NCBI GenBank assembly: GCA_028408365.1
Contig: JAOOLD010000006.1
Location: 1-64,000 of the forward strand
Reading direction: 5' to 3'
DNA from: Bacteroidota bacterium
GTDB taxonomy: Bacteria > Bacteroidota > Bacteroidia > Flavobacteriales > BACL11
DNA: 64,000 nucleotides
The notes under the pieces were generated by a model, which had not been told where the DNA came from, ran no database searches, and worked only from the letters and a program-made list of their open reading frames with translations. This document shows, one piece after another, positions 55,928 through 64,000 of the stretch. Every line of letters starts with the position of its first letter. The first letter of the stretch is position 1. The translations under genes were made by a program, and so were the position numbers.

Positions 55928-57436
55928 CTATTTAAATCTCTTAATAACTCCAGACTTTAATCTACTATAATAATCATCTAAATCAACACGAACCTCTTTT
56001 GATAAAATAAGCAAACCAATGATATTTGGAAAGGCCATTGCCAGTATCATCATGTCAGAGAAATCCAGTACTGCTCCCAGTTTTACAGAAGATCCTATGA
56101 TAATAAATAAAAGAAATAATAATTTATATGAGTACACAGAAAGCTTTGTTCTTCCAAATAGGAATGTCCATGCTTTAAGTCCATAGTATGACCAAGAGAT
56201 CATAGTTGAGAAAGCAAATAAGAAAATAGCAATTACCAATAAATATGGAAACCAAGAAAATACAGATCCAAATGCTTGAGAAGTCATTTGAGCACCCTCC
56301 ACTCCTTGCACATTATGAAATCCTGTGATAATAAGCACCAGTGCTGTCATAGTACAAATTACAACTGTATCTATAAAAGGCTCTAGCAAAGCAACAAACC
56401 CTTCAGATACTGGCTCATTTGTTTTAGCTGCAGCATGTGCAATAGAAGCGGAACCAACACCAGCTTCATTTGAAAAGGCTGCTCTTCTAAATCCTTGAAT
56501 AAGTACTCCAACTATTCCACCTAGACCAGCAGCTGGAGCAAAAGCGCCTTGAAATATTAAGGCAAATACAGTTCCAATTTCCTTAAAATTAAGTAAAATA
56601 ATAATTAATGCAGTACCCACATATAAAGCAGCCATAAATGGAACTATCTTTTCAGTAACACTTGCAATAGATTTAATCCCTCCAATAATAACTGCCCCTA
56701 CTAAAATAGATAATATAAGACCAAACATCGGCCCGTTTCCAGCTAATGCTGGAAACTGACCTGCTAGCTGGGCATAAGCCTGATTGGCTTGAAACATATT
56801 ACCACCTCCAAAAGAACCTCCAATACAAAGTATTGCAAATAAAACAGCCAATAACTTACCAAATCCTTGCATGTTGTATTTAGCCAATCCATCACGCAAA
56901 TAATACATTGGACCCCCAGACACTTCTCCATTTTCATCTATTTTTCGATATTTAATCCCCAAAGTACATTCAACAAATTTTGCAGACATCCCAAGTAGCC
57001 CAGCTACTATCATCCAAAAAGTCGCTCCCGGTCCCCCAATAGAAATAGCAATAGCCACTCCAGCTATATTTCCTAAACCAACAGTTGCTGAAAGAGCAGT
57101 TGTTAATGCCTGAAAATGAGAAACCTCTCCTTTATCATTTGGATCATCATAATCTCCTTTTACTAAACCGATAGCATGCTTAAATCCTCTAATGTTTATA
57201 AAATTCATTCTAAAAGTAAAGTAAATAGCGCCAAAGACTAACCATACTACCACAATAGGAACACTAGCTCCTATATCAAAACCCATTGCTTTAATAGGAT
57301 CCCAGAAAATAACAGGCACTAAATAGTTCTCTACAATAGGCTTGAAAAAGCTATCTATTTTTTCGCTTAATGTAGCTGCTTTTGAGGTAAAAGCGGAAAT
57401 AAGCATTAAAGTTAAAAGTGATATTTTTTTTGTCAT
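55928..57436 (-). CDS. alanine/glycine:sodium symporter (AGCS family)
   Basis: 502-residue inner-membrane carrier with about eleven helices that takes up alanine or glycine with Na+. Signatures: AISIGGPGATFWMIVAGLLGMSAKFVECTLGIKYR (about 130-164, in two blocks), SGGPMYYLRDG, and FRRAAFSNEAGVGSASIAHAAAKT (about 314-337). The N-terminal stretch may be a cleaved signal or first helix. It would draw on the sodium gradient built by the Na+-NQR encoded earlier in this window. Confidence 0.93.
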   Translation of the reverse strand: MTKKISLLTLMLISAFTSKAATLSEKIDSFFKPIVENYLVPVIFWDPIKAMGFDIGASVPIVVVWLVFGAIYFTFRMNFINIRGFKHAIGLVKGDYDDPNDKGEVSHFQALTTALSATVGLGNIAGVAIAISIGGPGATFWMIVAGLLGMSAKFVECTLGIKYRKIDENGEVSGGPMYYLRDGLAKYNMQGFGKLLAVLFAILCIGGSFGGGNMFQANQAYAQLAGQFPALAGNGPMFGLILSILVGAVIIGGIKSIASVTEKIVPFMAALYVGTALIIILLNFKEIGTVFALIFQGAFAPAAGLGGIVGVLIQGFRRAAFSNEAGVGSASIAHAAAKTNEPVSEGFVALLEPFIDTVVICTMTALVLIITGFHNVQGVEGAQMTSQAFGSVFSWFPYLLVIAIFLFAFSTMISWSYYGLKAWTFLFGRTKLSVYSYKLLFLLFIIIGSSVKLGAVLDFSDMMILAMAFPNIIGLLILSKEVRVDLDDYYSRLKSGVIKRFK

Positions 57437-57504
57437 ATTATTTATAAAATTACTTAATGTTTTAGTGTATCAATAAACTATTATTAAAGTTAGCAGTCTT
57501 TTTT

Positions 57505-58410
57505 TTATTTGTTTATTTTTATTTGATTTTCAATTATGGACAGACTTTCTTTGAGCGTTTTTGGACTATAATTAAATTTTTTCTTAGCTTTTGTAAGTTC
57601 CAAACCTGTAAATTTAGGTCTTTTTGCTTTTTGAGCAAGAACCTTCGAACTAATTCTTTGGATATTTTGTACTGGAAAATTAAAATGTCTAGCTATCTCA
57701 ACAACAATTTCATATATACTCATAACTTTAGGTCCAGATGTGTGATAAATACCATATTCTTTGCCAATTATTACATTTATGCATGCCTCAGATAAATCCT
57801 CTGCCAAAGTTGGAGCTCTAAACTCATCATCTATTATTTTAATTTTTTTTTCATTTCTGAGTTGGTGAATTGCCCAAAGTACAATATTTGTTTTTTGTAA
57901 ATTTTTTGCAACTCCAAAAACAACACTTGTTCTCAATATGGTCCAATTAAACTTTTTGTCATAAAATATCTTCTCTGATTTTAACTTTGATAAACCATAA
58001 TAGGAAAGAGGGTTTGGTAAATCATTTTCAGTATATAAATCTTTTTTGTTTCCATCAAAAATAAAGTCACTCGAAATATGAACTAAATGAATATTTTTTT
58101 TAAAGCAGATTTCAGAAAGGTACTCTACGGCTTTGACATTAACAATATCACATTGAACTTTATTTTGTTCACAGTAATCAACATTAGTTACCGCTGCCGT
58201 ATTGATAATAGCATCAGGTAGGTGCTTTGAAACAAACTGATTAATTTTTTCTTGATCAGTAACATCTAATGAGTAATACTTTAAATTATCACTATTTACA
58301 ACGCAATTACCAAGCGAAGTTGCAATAAGTTCAAGACTATGATCTCTACTAATTTTTTCAATTAACTTTTGACCAAGCAATCCATTTGAGCCAGTTAACA
58401 TTATTTTCAT
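57505..58410 (-). CDS. RmlD-like sugar-nucleotide reductase (SDR family)
   Basis: 301-residue extended short-chain dehydrogenase similar to dTDP-4-dehydrorhamnose reductase. NAD(P)-binding MLTGSNGLLGQKLIE (about 4-18), NTAAVTNVDYCEQN (about 69-82), SSDFIFDG, catalytic YxxxK as YYGLSKLKSEK (about 137-147) and RTSVVFG. No other rml genes are nearby, so the exact substrate is open; a cell-surface sugar is likely. The ATG overlaps the stop of the PspC-like mini-gene (ATGA), so translation is coupled. Confidence 0.87.
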   Translation of the reverse strand: MKIMLTGSNGLLGQKLIEKISRDHSLELIATSLGNCVVNSDNLKYYSLDVTDQEKINQFVSKHLPDAIINTAAVTNVDYCEQNKVQCDIVNVKAVEYLSEICFKKNIHLVHISSDFIFDGNKKDLYTENDLPNPLSYYGLSKLKSEKIFYDKKFNWTILRTSVVFGVAKNLQKTNIVLWAIHQLRNEKKIKIIDDEFRAPTLAEDLSEACINVIIGKEYGIYHTSGPKVMSIYEIVVEIARHFNFPVQNIQRISSKVLAQKAKRPKFTGLELTKAKKKFNYSPKTLKESLSIIENQIKINK

Positions 58411-58559
58411 AATAAATATTTCATTACTAAATAAATTGAAAAATAGATAAGAAAAACTGGTGCATTTCCAAAAATAAGTGATAATACAAATGTGAGTCTG
58501 ATAATTACAACATTAATTTTTGATTCATATGAAAGCCAATTACATACGCCTAAAATCAT
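58407..58559 (-). CDS. 50-residue PspC-like membrane protein
   Basis: A 50-codon gene linked by ATGA overlaps on both sides: its ATG overlaps the stop of the 72-residue gene and its TGA overlaps the RmlD-like ATG. The product MILGVCNWLSYESKINVVII continues with RLTFVLSLIFGNAPVFLIYF and a third hydrophobic stretch. This mirrors the PspC domain (GVCxxLAxxFxIDxxxxRLxFVL then a helix), reduced to its core. PspC proteins take part in envelope stress responses or occur as small membrane proteins of unknown role. Similarity is judged by eye. Confidence 0.78.
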   Translation of the reverse strand: MILGVCNWLSYESKINVVIIRLTFVLSLIFGNAPVFLIYFSIYLVMKYLL

Positions 58560-58774
58560 CTATTATTTTTTTGTTTTAATAAAACGTCGATTTTGTCAAT
58601 TATTTTTTCTTCCAAACTCATAATTTTTTTTTCAACTTCTAAAATCTGATTTTCTAATGCAATAATTTGATCTTGTTTTTTTTTAGATTTTCTAATATCA
58701 ATAATCAGCCAAGCAAATGCAATTAGCTCAATTACAATTAATAGTACGGTTAAAAAAATTTGCAAATCAAACAT
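58556..58774 (-). CDS. 72-residue membrane protein with coiled-coil tail
   Basis: One N-terminal membrane helix (about 5-25) followed by a charged heptad-like region (about 28-66: SKKKQDQIIALENQILEVEKKIM) and a basic end. I do not recognise a family. It is translationally coupled to the PspC-like gene by an ATGA overlap, and a PspB-like partner role (short helix plus coiled coil) is a possibility from layout alone. Confidence 0.68.
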   Translation of the reverse strand: MFDLQIFLTVLLIVIELIAFAWLIIDIRKSKKKQDQIIALENQILEVEKKIMSLEEKIIDKIDVLLKQKNNR

Positions 58775-58801
58775 GGAATACTAAATTAACGATATTTAAT
58801 T

Positions 58802-58809
58802 TATTTTTG
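58802..58809 (+). promoter_or_regulatory. candidate -7 box for the YdcF-like gene
   Basis: TATTTTTG matches TAnnTTTG and is separated from the ATG at 58814 by exactly four bases, predicting a leaderless transcript. No TTTG at the ideal -33 distance. Confidence 0.4.
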
Positions 58810-58813
58810 ATGT

Positions 58814-59557
58814 ATGTTTTTTGTTGTTTCTAAATTAATGAACTTTATAATAAATCCTATGACATGGATTTTTTTTATTCTGTTGATGGCTTTATTTAGT
58901 TCTAAACATCAAAAAAAATTAATTTTTATGTCATTATCAATGCTATTCTTTTTTTCTAACGCATTTATATTTAATGAGATTTCTAGACTCTGGGGATTAA
59001 AAAAATCAATGAATACAGAAATCCAATATGATGTTGGGATAGTTTTAGGTGGAGTGGCTGATTTTGATAAAAAAAGTAACTTATTAAATTTTAATAATTA
59101 TTCTGACAGACTTTTTTTTGCAAAAAAATTATTTTTAAACGAAAAAATAAATAAAATACTTTTTTCAGGAGGTAATGGCGAGTTATTTTCAAATGACTAT
59201 GTTGAAGCTATTGAAATGAAAAAATTTTTAATGAAAAATGGAATTAATGAGAATGATATTTTGATAGAAACTAGAAGTAGAAACACTCATGAAAATATTA
59301 AAAACTCAATAGAAATTTGTGAAGAAATGAAATTTGAAAGAATTTTATTAATCACATCATCAATGCATATGAGAAGAGCTTTGTTATGTTGTGAAAAGAA
59401 CAATTTTAATGTTGACTTTTTTTGTACTGACAGAACCAAATCTTATCGAGTTTGGAAGGTAAAGCACATTTTGGTTCCTCAAAACCAGTTTATAAAAAAA
59501 TGGGAAGAGCTAATTCATGAAATGGTAGGCTTTATTGCCTACAAGATTTTGCTTTAA
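58814..59557 (+). CDS. YdcF/ElyC-family DUF218 membrane protein
   Basis: 247 residues. Two N-terminal membrane helices (about 5-28 and 35-53), then a DUF218 domain with YDVGIVLGGVADFD (about 75-88), ILFSGGNGELF, ILIETRSRNTHENIKNSIEI and FERILLITSSMHMRRALLCCEKN (about 175-197). The E. coli relative ElyC affects the lipid carrier of cell-wall synthesis; the catalytic activity of the family is unsettled. It is convergent with pyrF; the two stop codons overlap. Confidence 0.85.
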   Translation: MFFVVSKLMNFIINPMTWIFFILLMALFSSKHQKKLIFMSLSMLFFFSNAFIFNEISRLWGLKKSMNTEIQYDVGIVLGGVADFDKKSNLLNFNNYSDRLFFAKKLFLNEKINKILFSGGNGELFSNDYVEAIEMKKFLMKNGINENDILIETRSRNTHENIKNSIEICEEMKFERILLITSSMHMRRALLCCEKNNFNVDFFCTDRTKSYRVWKVKHILVPQNQFIKKWEELIHEMVGFIAYKILL

Positions 59558-60375
59558 ATTATGCTATTACTTTTTAAGATTTTTTGCATATCATTTTGAA
59601 GCACTTTTGCACTTTCTCTTGCACATTTAGCAAAATTCTTATCGGCTCCAGAGTAAATAATTGATCTTGATGAGTTAATTAAAATACCACAATCTTTATT
59701 TATAAGTTTGTTTGAGACAGTTTCCAAATTTCCGCCTTGTGCTCCAACACCAGGTACAAGTAAAAAATTATCGGGAGCTATTTTTCTAATATTGTCATAA
59801 TTATCTTCATTGGTAGCCCCAACAACAAACATTATGTTATTATTTCTTTTTAATTTTAATGAGGACTTTATCACCCTCTCATATAAAGGTATACCTTGTT
59901 TGTCAACTACAGTTTGAAAGTCAGATGATCCAGCATTTGATGTAAGAGCTAAAATTATACACCACTTATTTTCATAACTATTATAATGAGTTAAAGTTTC
60001 TATACCCATATAGGCAGACAATGTTATAGCATCAAAATTTAAATTTTTGAAAAATGCTTCAGCATATTTTTTAGATGTATTACCTATATCACCTCTTTTT
60101 GCATCAGCAATACTTAATATATTTTCTGGAATATAATCTAAAGTTTTTTCCATTGAATTCCATCCACTGGAGCCAATAGATTCATAAAAAGCAGTATTAA
60201 TTTTGAAAGCTACACAAAAATCTTTTGTGGAATCAATAATTTGCTTATTGAATTCAAATATGGGATCTTCATATTGCAATAGATGCTTAGGTATTCTTTT
60301 AAGATCAGTATCTAATCCGATGCATAAAAAGGATTTTTTAATTTTTATTTGGTTTATAATATCTTTTTTATTCAT
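59554..60375 (-). CDS. pyrF: orotidine 5'-phosphate decarboxylase (type 2)
   Basis: Last step of UMP synthesis. 273 residues of the longer PyrF subfamily: [14 protein letters not shown] (about 16-29), [14 protein letters not shown], the catalytic lysine/aspartate block [22 protein letters not shown] (about 85-106, in two halves) and [12 protein letters not shown]. Its ATG overlaps the end of prfA by eight bases. Confidence 0.95.
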   Translation of the reverse strand: MNKKDIINQIKIKKSFLCIGLDTDLKRIPKHLLQYEDPIFEFNKQIIDSTKDFCVAFKINTAFYESIGSSGWNSMEKTLDYIPENILSIADAKRGDIGNTSKKYAEAFFKNLNFDAITLSAYMGIETLTHYNSYENKWCIILALTSNAGSSDFQTVVDKQGIPLYERVIKSSLKLKRNNNIMFVVGATNEDNYDNIRKIAPDNFLLVPGVGAQGGNLETVSNKLINKDCGILINSSRSIIYSGADKNFAKCARESAKVLQNDMQKILKSNSII

Positions 60376-61447
60376 CAGTTAATTTTCCAATTTTTAACTT
60401 TTGAGTATTCTCGGCAATAATTAACTCATCAACAAATTCTTGAAGATCTCCTGAAACCACAGATTGAAGATTGTATTTTGTAAGTCCAATTCTGTGATCT
60501 GTTACTCGTCCTTGAGGGTAATTATATGTTCTAATCTTCTCCGATCTGTCGCCTGAGGAAACCATTGTCTTTCTTTGGCTAGATTCTTCCTCCATTTTTT
60601 TTTGTAATTCCATCTCGTAAATACGTGATCTCAAAACCTTTAGGGCCTTTTCATAATTCTTGATTTGAGATTTTTGATCTTGACATTGAGCAACAATACC
60701 TGTAGGTGTATGCGTTAACCTAACAGCTGAATATGTTGTATTTACTGATTGACCACCCGGTCCAGATGAACAATACGTATCTTTTCTAATATCAGAATTT
60801 TTTAATTCAATATCAAACTCCTCAGCCTCAGGCAAAACTATTACAGATGCTGCTGATGTATGAACTCTTCCTTGTGTTTCAGTTTCAGGAACTCTTTGAA
60901 CTCGATGAACTCCGGACTCAAACTTTAGTTGTCCATATACGTCATTTCCCTGTACATTAAAAATTACTTCTTTAAAACCACCCGATGTTCCCTCAGCAAC
61001 ATCAACTAACTCAATTTTCCACTTTTTCATTGTACTGTATGATGTATACATTTTGTATAAATCACCAGCGAAAATACCAGCTTCATCCCCTCCTGTGCCT
61101 GCTCGAATTTCAACAACAGCATTTTTTGAATCCTCAGGGTCTTTTGGAATTAATAAAATTTTTATCTTTTCTTCTTGGAGGTCTTTTTCCATGTTCCAAT
61201 TGCTCAGTTCCATTTTAGCTAGATCTATTAAGTCACTATCATCTGAGCTAGAAATTATTTTCTTTGCATCGTTTATATTACTCAAAAGATTTTTATAACT
61301 ATGATAGGCTTCTGAGATAGGCTTTAAATCTTTGTATTCTTTATTATTTCTTACAAAAAGCTTCATATCAGACATGGCATCAGCAGAAGAAAGTTTTTTT
61401 TCTACTTCTAAAAATCTACTTTGTATTTGTTTTAGCTTTTCTAACAT
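60368..61447 (-). CDS. prfA: peptide chain release factor 1
   Basis: Terminates translation at UAA and UAG. 359 residues with the codon-reading PET tripeptide ([14 protein letters not shown], PxT form of RF1), the GGQ peptidyl-hydrolysis motif in [21 protein letters not shown], and [17 protein letters not shown]-type domain 2. The frame opens one codon earlier at TTG; the ATG at 61447 overlaps the purM stop codon and is preferred. Confidence 0.97.
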   Translation of the reverse strand: MLEKLKQIQSRFLEVEKKLSSADAMSDMKLFVRNNKEYKDLKPISEAYHSYKNLLSNINDAKKIISSSDDSDLIDLAKMELSNWNMEKDLQEEKIKILLIPKDPEDSKNAVVEIRAGTGGDEAGIFAGDLYKMYTSYSTMKKWKIELVDVAEGTSGGFKEVIFNVQGNDVYGQLKFESGVHRVQRVPETETQGRVHTSAASVIVLPEAEEFDIELKNSDIRKDTYCSSGPGGQSVNTTYSAVRLTHTPTGIVAQCQDQKSQIKNYEKALKVLRSRIYEMELQKKMEEESSQRKTMVSSGDRSEKIRTYNYPQGRVTDHRIGLTKYNLQSVVSGDLQEFVDELIIAENTQKLKIGKLTDE

Positions 61448-62601
61448 CAATATATATAACTACCAAATTTTGTAGAAATAGTAAGTTTTTTTGATTTCGC
61501 TTTTTCAACCCTGCCAATAACTTTGGCTTCAACATCAAAAGATTTAGAAATTTTAATTATTGAATCTGCATATTTTTCATCAATATAAATTTCCATTCGA
61601 TGTCCCATATTGAATACTTTGAACATCTCTCTCCATTCTGTTACTGATTCTTGTTGTATAAGTTTAAAAACAGGTGGGATTTCAAACATTTTATCTTTGA
61701 TTATGTGAAGATTTTCAACAAAATGTAAAACTTTTGTTTGTCCTCCTCCTGTACAATGAATAATTCCATCAATTTTATCTAAATAATTTTTAAAAATTTC
61801 TTTTAAGATCGGTGCATAGGTTCTAGTTGGTGATAAAATTAGCTTTCCAAAATCATAATCTTGAAATTTTTCAGTTAATTTTTTGGATCCTGAATACGTA
61901 AAATCACTGTTAACTAAACTATCATATGTTTCTGGGTACTTTTCTGCAATTGATTTATCAAAAACATCATGCCTTGCGGATGTTAAACCGTTACTTCCAA
62001 TTCCAGAATTATATTCTTGTTCATAGCTGCATTTTCCAAAAGAAGATAATCCTATTATAATATTACCATCTTTTATGTTCCCATTGTTAATGACTTGATT
62101 TCTTTTTATTCTTGCAACAACAGTCGTATCGACAATTATTGTTCTAACAAGATCTCCAACATCAGCTGTCTCTCCACCTGTGTGCATGATATTTATACCG
62201 AAATTTTTATACTCATCAATTAAATTGTTAGTACCATCAATTAAAGCTTTGATAACATCACCACTTATTTTTAATTTGTTTCTTCCAATTGTTGAAGAGA
62301 GTAAAATATTGTCATGTACACCTACACACATTATATCATCAATATTCATAACAAGACTGTCTTGGGCAATTCCTTTCCATACATCTAAATCACCAGTTTC
62401 TTTCCAATATGCATAGGCTAGAGAGGACTTTGTGCCTGCACCATCTGCATGCATCACTATACAATGGTCTTTGCTTTTATTTAATATGTCTGGAACTATT
62501 TTACAAAAGGCTTGAGGAAAAAGGCCTTTATCACTATTTTTAATGGCTTTATGAACATCCTCTTTTTGTGATGAAACTCCTCTTTGTTCATATTTGTCCA
62601 T
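61447..62601 (-). CDS. purM: phosphoribosylformylglycinamidine cyclo-ligase (AIR synthetase)
   Basis: Fifth step of purine synthesis: closes the imidazole ring to give AIR. 384 residues, the longer Bacteroidota form. [14 protein letters not shown] (about 50-63), the ATP/metal site [27 protein letters not shown] and [33 protein letters not shown] (in two blocks) are recognisable, as is the C-terminal [11 protein letters not shown]. Operon purM-prfA-pyrF with overlapping ends. Confidence 0.95.
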   Translation of the reverse strand: MDKYEQRGVSSQKEDVHKAIKNSDKGLFPQAFCKIVPDILNKSKDHCIVMHADGAGTKSSLAYAYWKETGDLDVWKGIAQDSLVMNIDDIMCVGVHDNILLSSTIGRNKLKISGDVIKALIDGTNNLIDEYKNFGINIMHTGGETADVGDLVRTIIVDTTVVARIKRNQVINNGNIKDGNIIIGLSSFGKCSYEQEYNSGIGSNGLTSARHDVFDKSIAEKYPETYDSLVNSDFTYSGSKKLTEKFQDYDFGKLILSPTRTYAPILKEIFKNYLDKIDGIIHCTGGGQTKVLHFVENLHIIKDKMFEIPPVFKLIQQESVTEWREMFKVFNMGHRMEIYIDEKYADSIIKISKSFDVEAKVIGRVEKAKSKKLTISTKFGSYIY

Positions 62602-62637
62602 AGTTTATTATGAGAATTTAGAGAGTTTTGAAAATAG

Positions 62638-64000
62638 TTATTTGGAGGTATCTTCAATCAAAACTTTGAAAGTTGTTCTTCTATTGTATTGATTGGCTTT
62701 ATCTCTATTTTTTCTAAATCTCATTTTCTTTATGTATGACTCTGTTAGAACATCACCTAACTTCAAATTACCATCTTTTTTCTCCATAACATATGGCTCG
62801 CTCTCACCCATTCCAAGAGCAGTAATTCTATTTATACTTATGCCTTTTTCTGTCAAATATCTAACACACTCATCAGCTCTTTTCTGTGATAATCTTTTGT
62901 TTTGTATCTTACTTCCAATAAAATCTGTGTGTGATTTTAATTCAATTTTGACATCTGGATTGTCGTTGAGTGTTGTAACAAGCATATCTAAATCTTGCAT
63001 AGATTTTTCTCTTAAATAAAACTTAGCAAAGTCATATTCAATTCTAGGTAAAATAATTTCCTTTTTTACAGGGTCTAGTTCAAAATCCAAAAGTATTGTT
63101 TTATCATTTTCAATGCCATGAGTAGTTTCAGTTTTGATATTTTTTAAAAACTCATTTTTAAAAGCAATGATTTCATATGATGTCAATGGCTTTAGTCTTA
63201 ATTTATAAGCACCAGAGTTATCTGTTTTAATATCTTTTTCACTACCATCACTTCCCACAAACTTAATGGTTGCATCTGTCAAAATTGCTCCAGTTTTTGA
63301 ATCAGTAACAACTCCTTGAGCAAAAATAACAAGTGGAGGCAACTCAAAACCATAAACGTCATCACTACCTTTGCCACCTTTTCTGTTTGATGTAAAATAA
63401 CCTCTTTCTCCATCAGATTCTATAATCATACCAAAATCATCAGATGAAGAATTTACTGGAAATTTTAAATTGATTACTGAAGAATATGCTTCATTTTCAT
63501 CAAGAGCTGTTTTGAAAATATCATGTCCGCCCATTCCAATATGACCATTTGAGCTGAAGTAAAGTGAACCATCTTGATGAAGAAAAGGGAACATTTCATT
63601 AGCAGAAGTATTAACAGCAGGACCTAAATTAACAGGTTTACTCCATTTATTTCGCTTTTCTTTTTTTACAATCCATAAATCTTTACCTCCATACCCCCCT
63701 TTCATATCTGATGAAAATATTAAGGTTTTTTCGTCATTGCTTATTGACGGATGTCCAATTGATGTGTTACTATCAAGCTTTATTTGTAGAGGTTGTGGAT
63801 CACTCCAAAGCTGACCATTTCTTTTACTAATATAAATCCTACATCCAAGAGATTTTTTCTTTTCAACTTTACACTTGGTCAAATACATCGTTGTTCCTCT
63901 TTTATTTAGTGCAACTGATCCCTCATTTCCATCTCCACTAATGGGTTCACCTACTATTTGAGGTGCACTCCACTGGTTTTTTTTGTCTAATTTAGTTAAG
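62638..64000 (-). CDS. PorE-like OmpA/PD40 protein, N-terminus beyond the window
   Basis: Partial: the frame stays open to the window edge, so the ATG at 63888 is internal. Visible parts in order are PD40/WD40-type beta-propeller strands (SIGHPSISNDEKTLIFSSDM, GGYGGKDLWIVKK, LGPAVNTSANEMFPFLHQDGSLYFSS), a carboxypeptidase-regulatory-like domain (VIFAQGVVTDSKTGAILTDA), and a C-terminal OmpA peptidoglycan-binding domain (ELKSHTDFIGS, NKRLSQKRADECVRYL, ALGMGES). This order matches PorE of the type IX secretion system, which ties the outer-membrane complex to peptidoglycan, but similar proteins with other roles exist. Confidence 0.8.
   Translation of the reverse strand, partial: LTKLDKKNQWSAPQIVGEPISGDGNEGSVALNKRGTTMYLTKCKVEKKKSLGCRIYISKRNGQLWSDPQPLQIKLDSNTSIGHPSISNDEKTLIFSSDMKGGYGGKDLWIVKKEKRNKWSKPVNLGPAVNTSANEMFPFLHQDGSLYFSSNGHIGMGGHDIFKTALDENEAYSSVINLKFPVNSSSDDFGMIIESDGERGYFTSNRKGGKGSDDVYGFELPPLVIFAQGVVTDSKTGAILTDATIKFVGSDGSEKDIKTDNSGAYKLRLKPLTSYEIIAFKNEFLKNIKTETTHGIENDKTILLDFELDPVKKEIILPRIEYDFAKFYLREKSMQDLDMLVTTLNDNPDVKIELKSHTDFIGSKIQNKRLSQKRADECVRYLTEKGISINRITALGMGESEPYVMEKKDGNLKLGDVLTESYIKKMRFRKNRDKANQYNRRTTFKVLIEDTSK

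Noticed and set aside
1-64000. Search by eye for CRISPR repeats, insertion sequences, rRNA genes and phage genes.
   Set aside because: No regularly spaced repeats, transposase motifs, terminal inverted repeats or rRNA sequence were seen.

Overview
The window is a gene-dense, AT-rich piece of a bacterial chromosome, very probably from a marine member of the Flavobacteriales (Bacteroidota). Four lines of sequence evidence point there: type IX secretion (T9SS) cargo and machinery, a BshC bacillithiol ligase beside MnmA and GuaA, promoters of the TTTG-N19-TAnnTTTG type with no obvious Shine-Dalgarno sites, and a proteorhodopsin with Met at the spectral-tuning position next to its retinal-forming Blh enzyme. 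No insertion sequence, prophage, CRISPR array or plasmid signature was seen, and no gene-free stretch exceeds about 120 bases.

Layout. 1-3024 (+): FtsK translocase and LolA. 3026-8651 (-): three secreted surface proteins, the last with a T9SS type B signal. 8700-17407 (-): LysM/periplasmic-binding protein, guaA, bshC, mnmA, a MORN-repeat protein, two glycosyltransferases and a DUF4199 membrane protein. 17483-17585 (+): SRP RNA with a perfect Bacteroidota promoter. 17584-26872 (-): the most interesting block, running from proteorhodopsin through blh, a GIY-YIG nuclease, a photolyase-fold protein, a flavin reductase, a 44-residue DUF2256 protein, cysM, a second photolyase/cryptochrome and cdd to recG, with most genes touching or overlapping. 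26987-30016: mazG (-), then an Omp28-like T9SS cargo and an NqrM-like protein (+). 30013-36859 (-): apbE and the complete Na+-NQR operon. 36970-39904 (+): a T9SS plug-like lipoprotein and P5C dehydrogenase. 39923-54209 (-): the information-processing block, read as rpsU, a Xer recombinase, tRNA-Thr/Tyr/Gly/Thr, tuf, tRNA-Trp, secE, nusG, rplKAJL, rpoBC and a DUF3467 protein. 54243-62601: acyl-CoA dehydrogenase, apt, an Na+/alanine symporter, a sugar-nucleotide reductase, two tiny membrane proteins, a YdcF-like protein (+), pyrF, prfA and purM. 62638-64000 (-): a partial PorE-like OmpA/PD40 protein that runs off the window.

How the genes work together. Light energy enters through proteorhodopsin (outward H+) with retinal made by Blh, while the respiratory Na+-NQR, matured by ApbE and probably the NqrM-like protein, makes a sodium gradient that the AGCS symporter can spend. 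The genes downstream of blh form a probable light-damage module: two photolyase-family proteins, a flavin reductase that could supply reduced flavin, a UvrC-like nuclease, RecG and cytidine salvage. A strong hairpin terminator sits immediately in front of blh, and a candidate internal promoter precedes the nuclease gene, so pump, retinal enzyme and repair genes could be expressed at different levels.

Several genes, including rpoB, recG and cdd, have no usable ATG and must start at TTG. Small genes found by reading the DNA directly are the DUF2256 protein (22526-22660) and a PspC-like protein (58407-58559).
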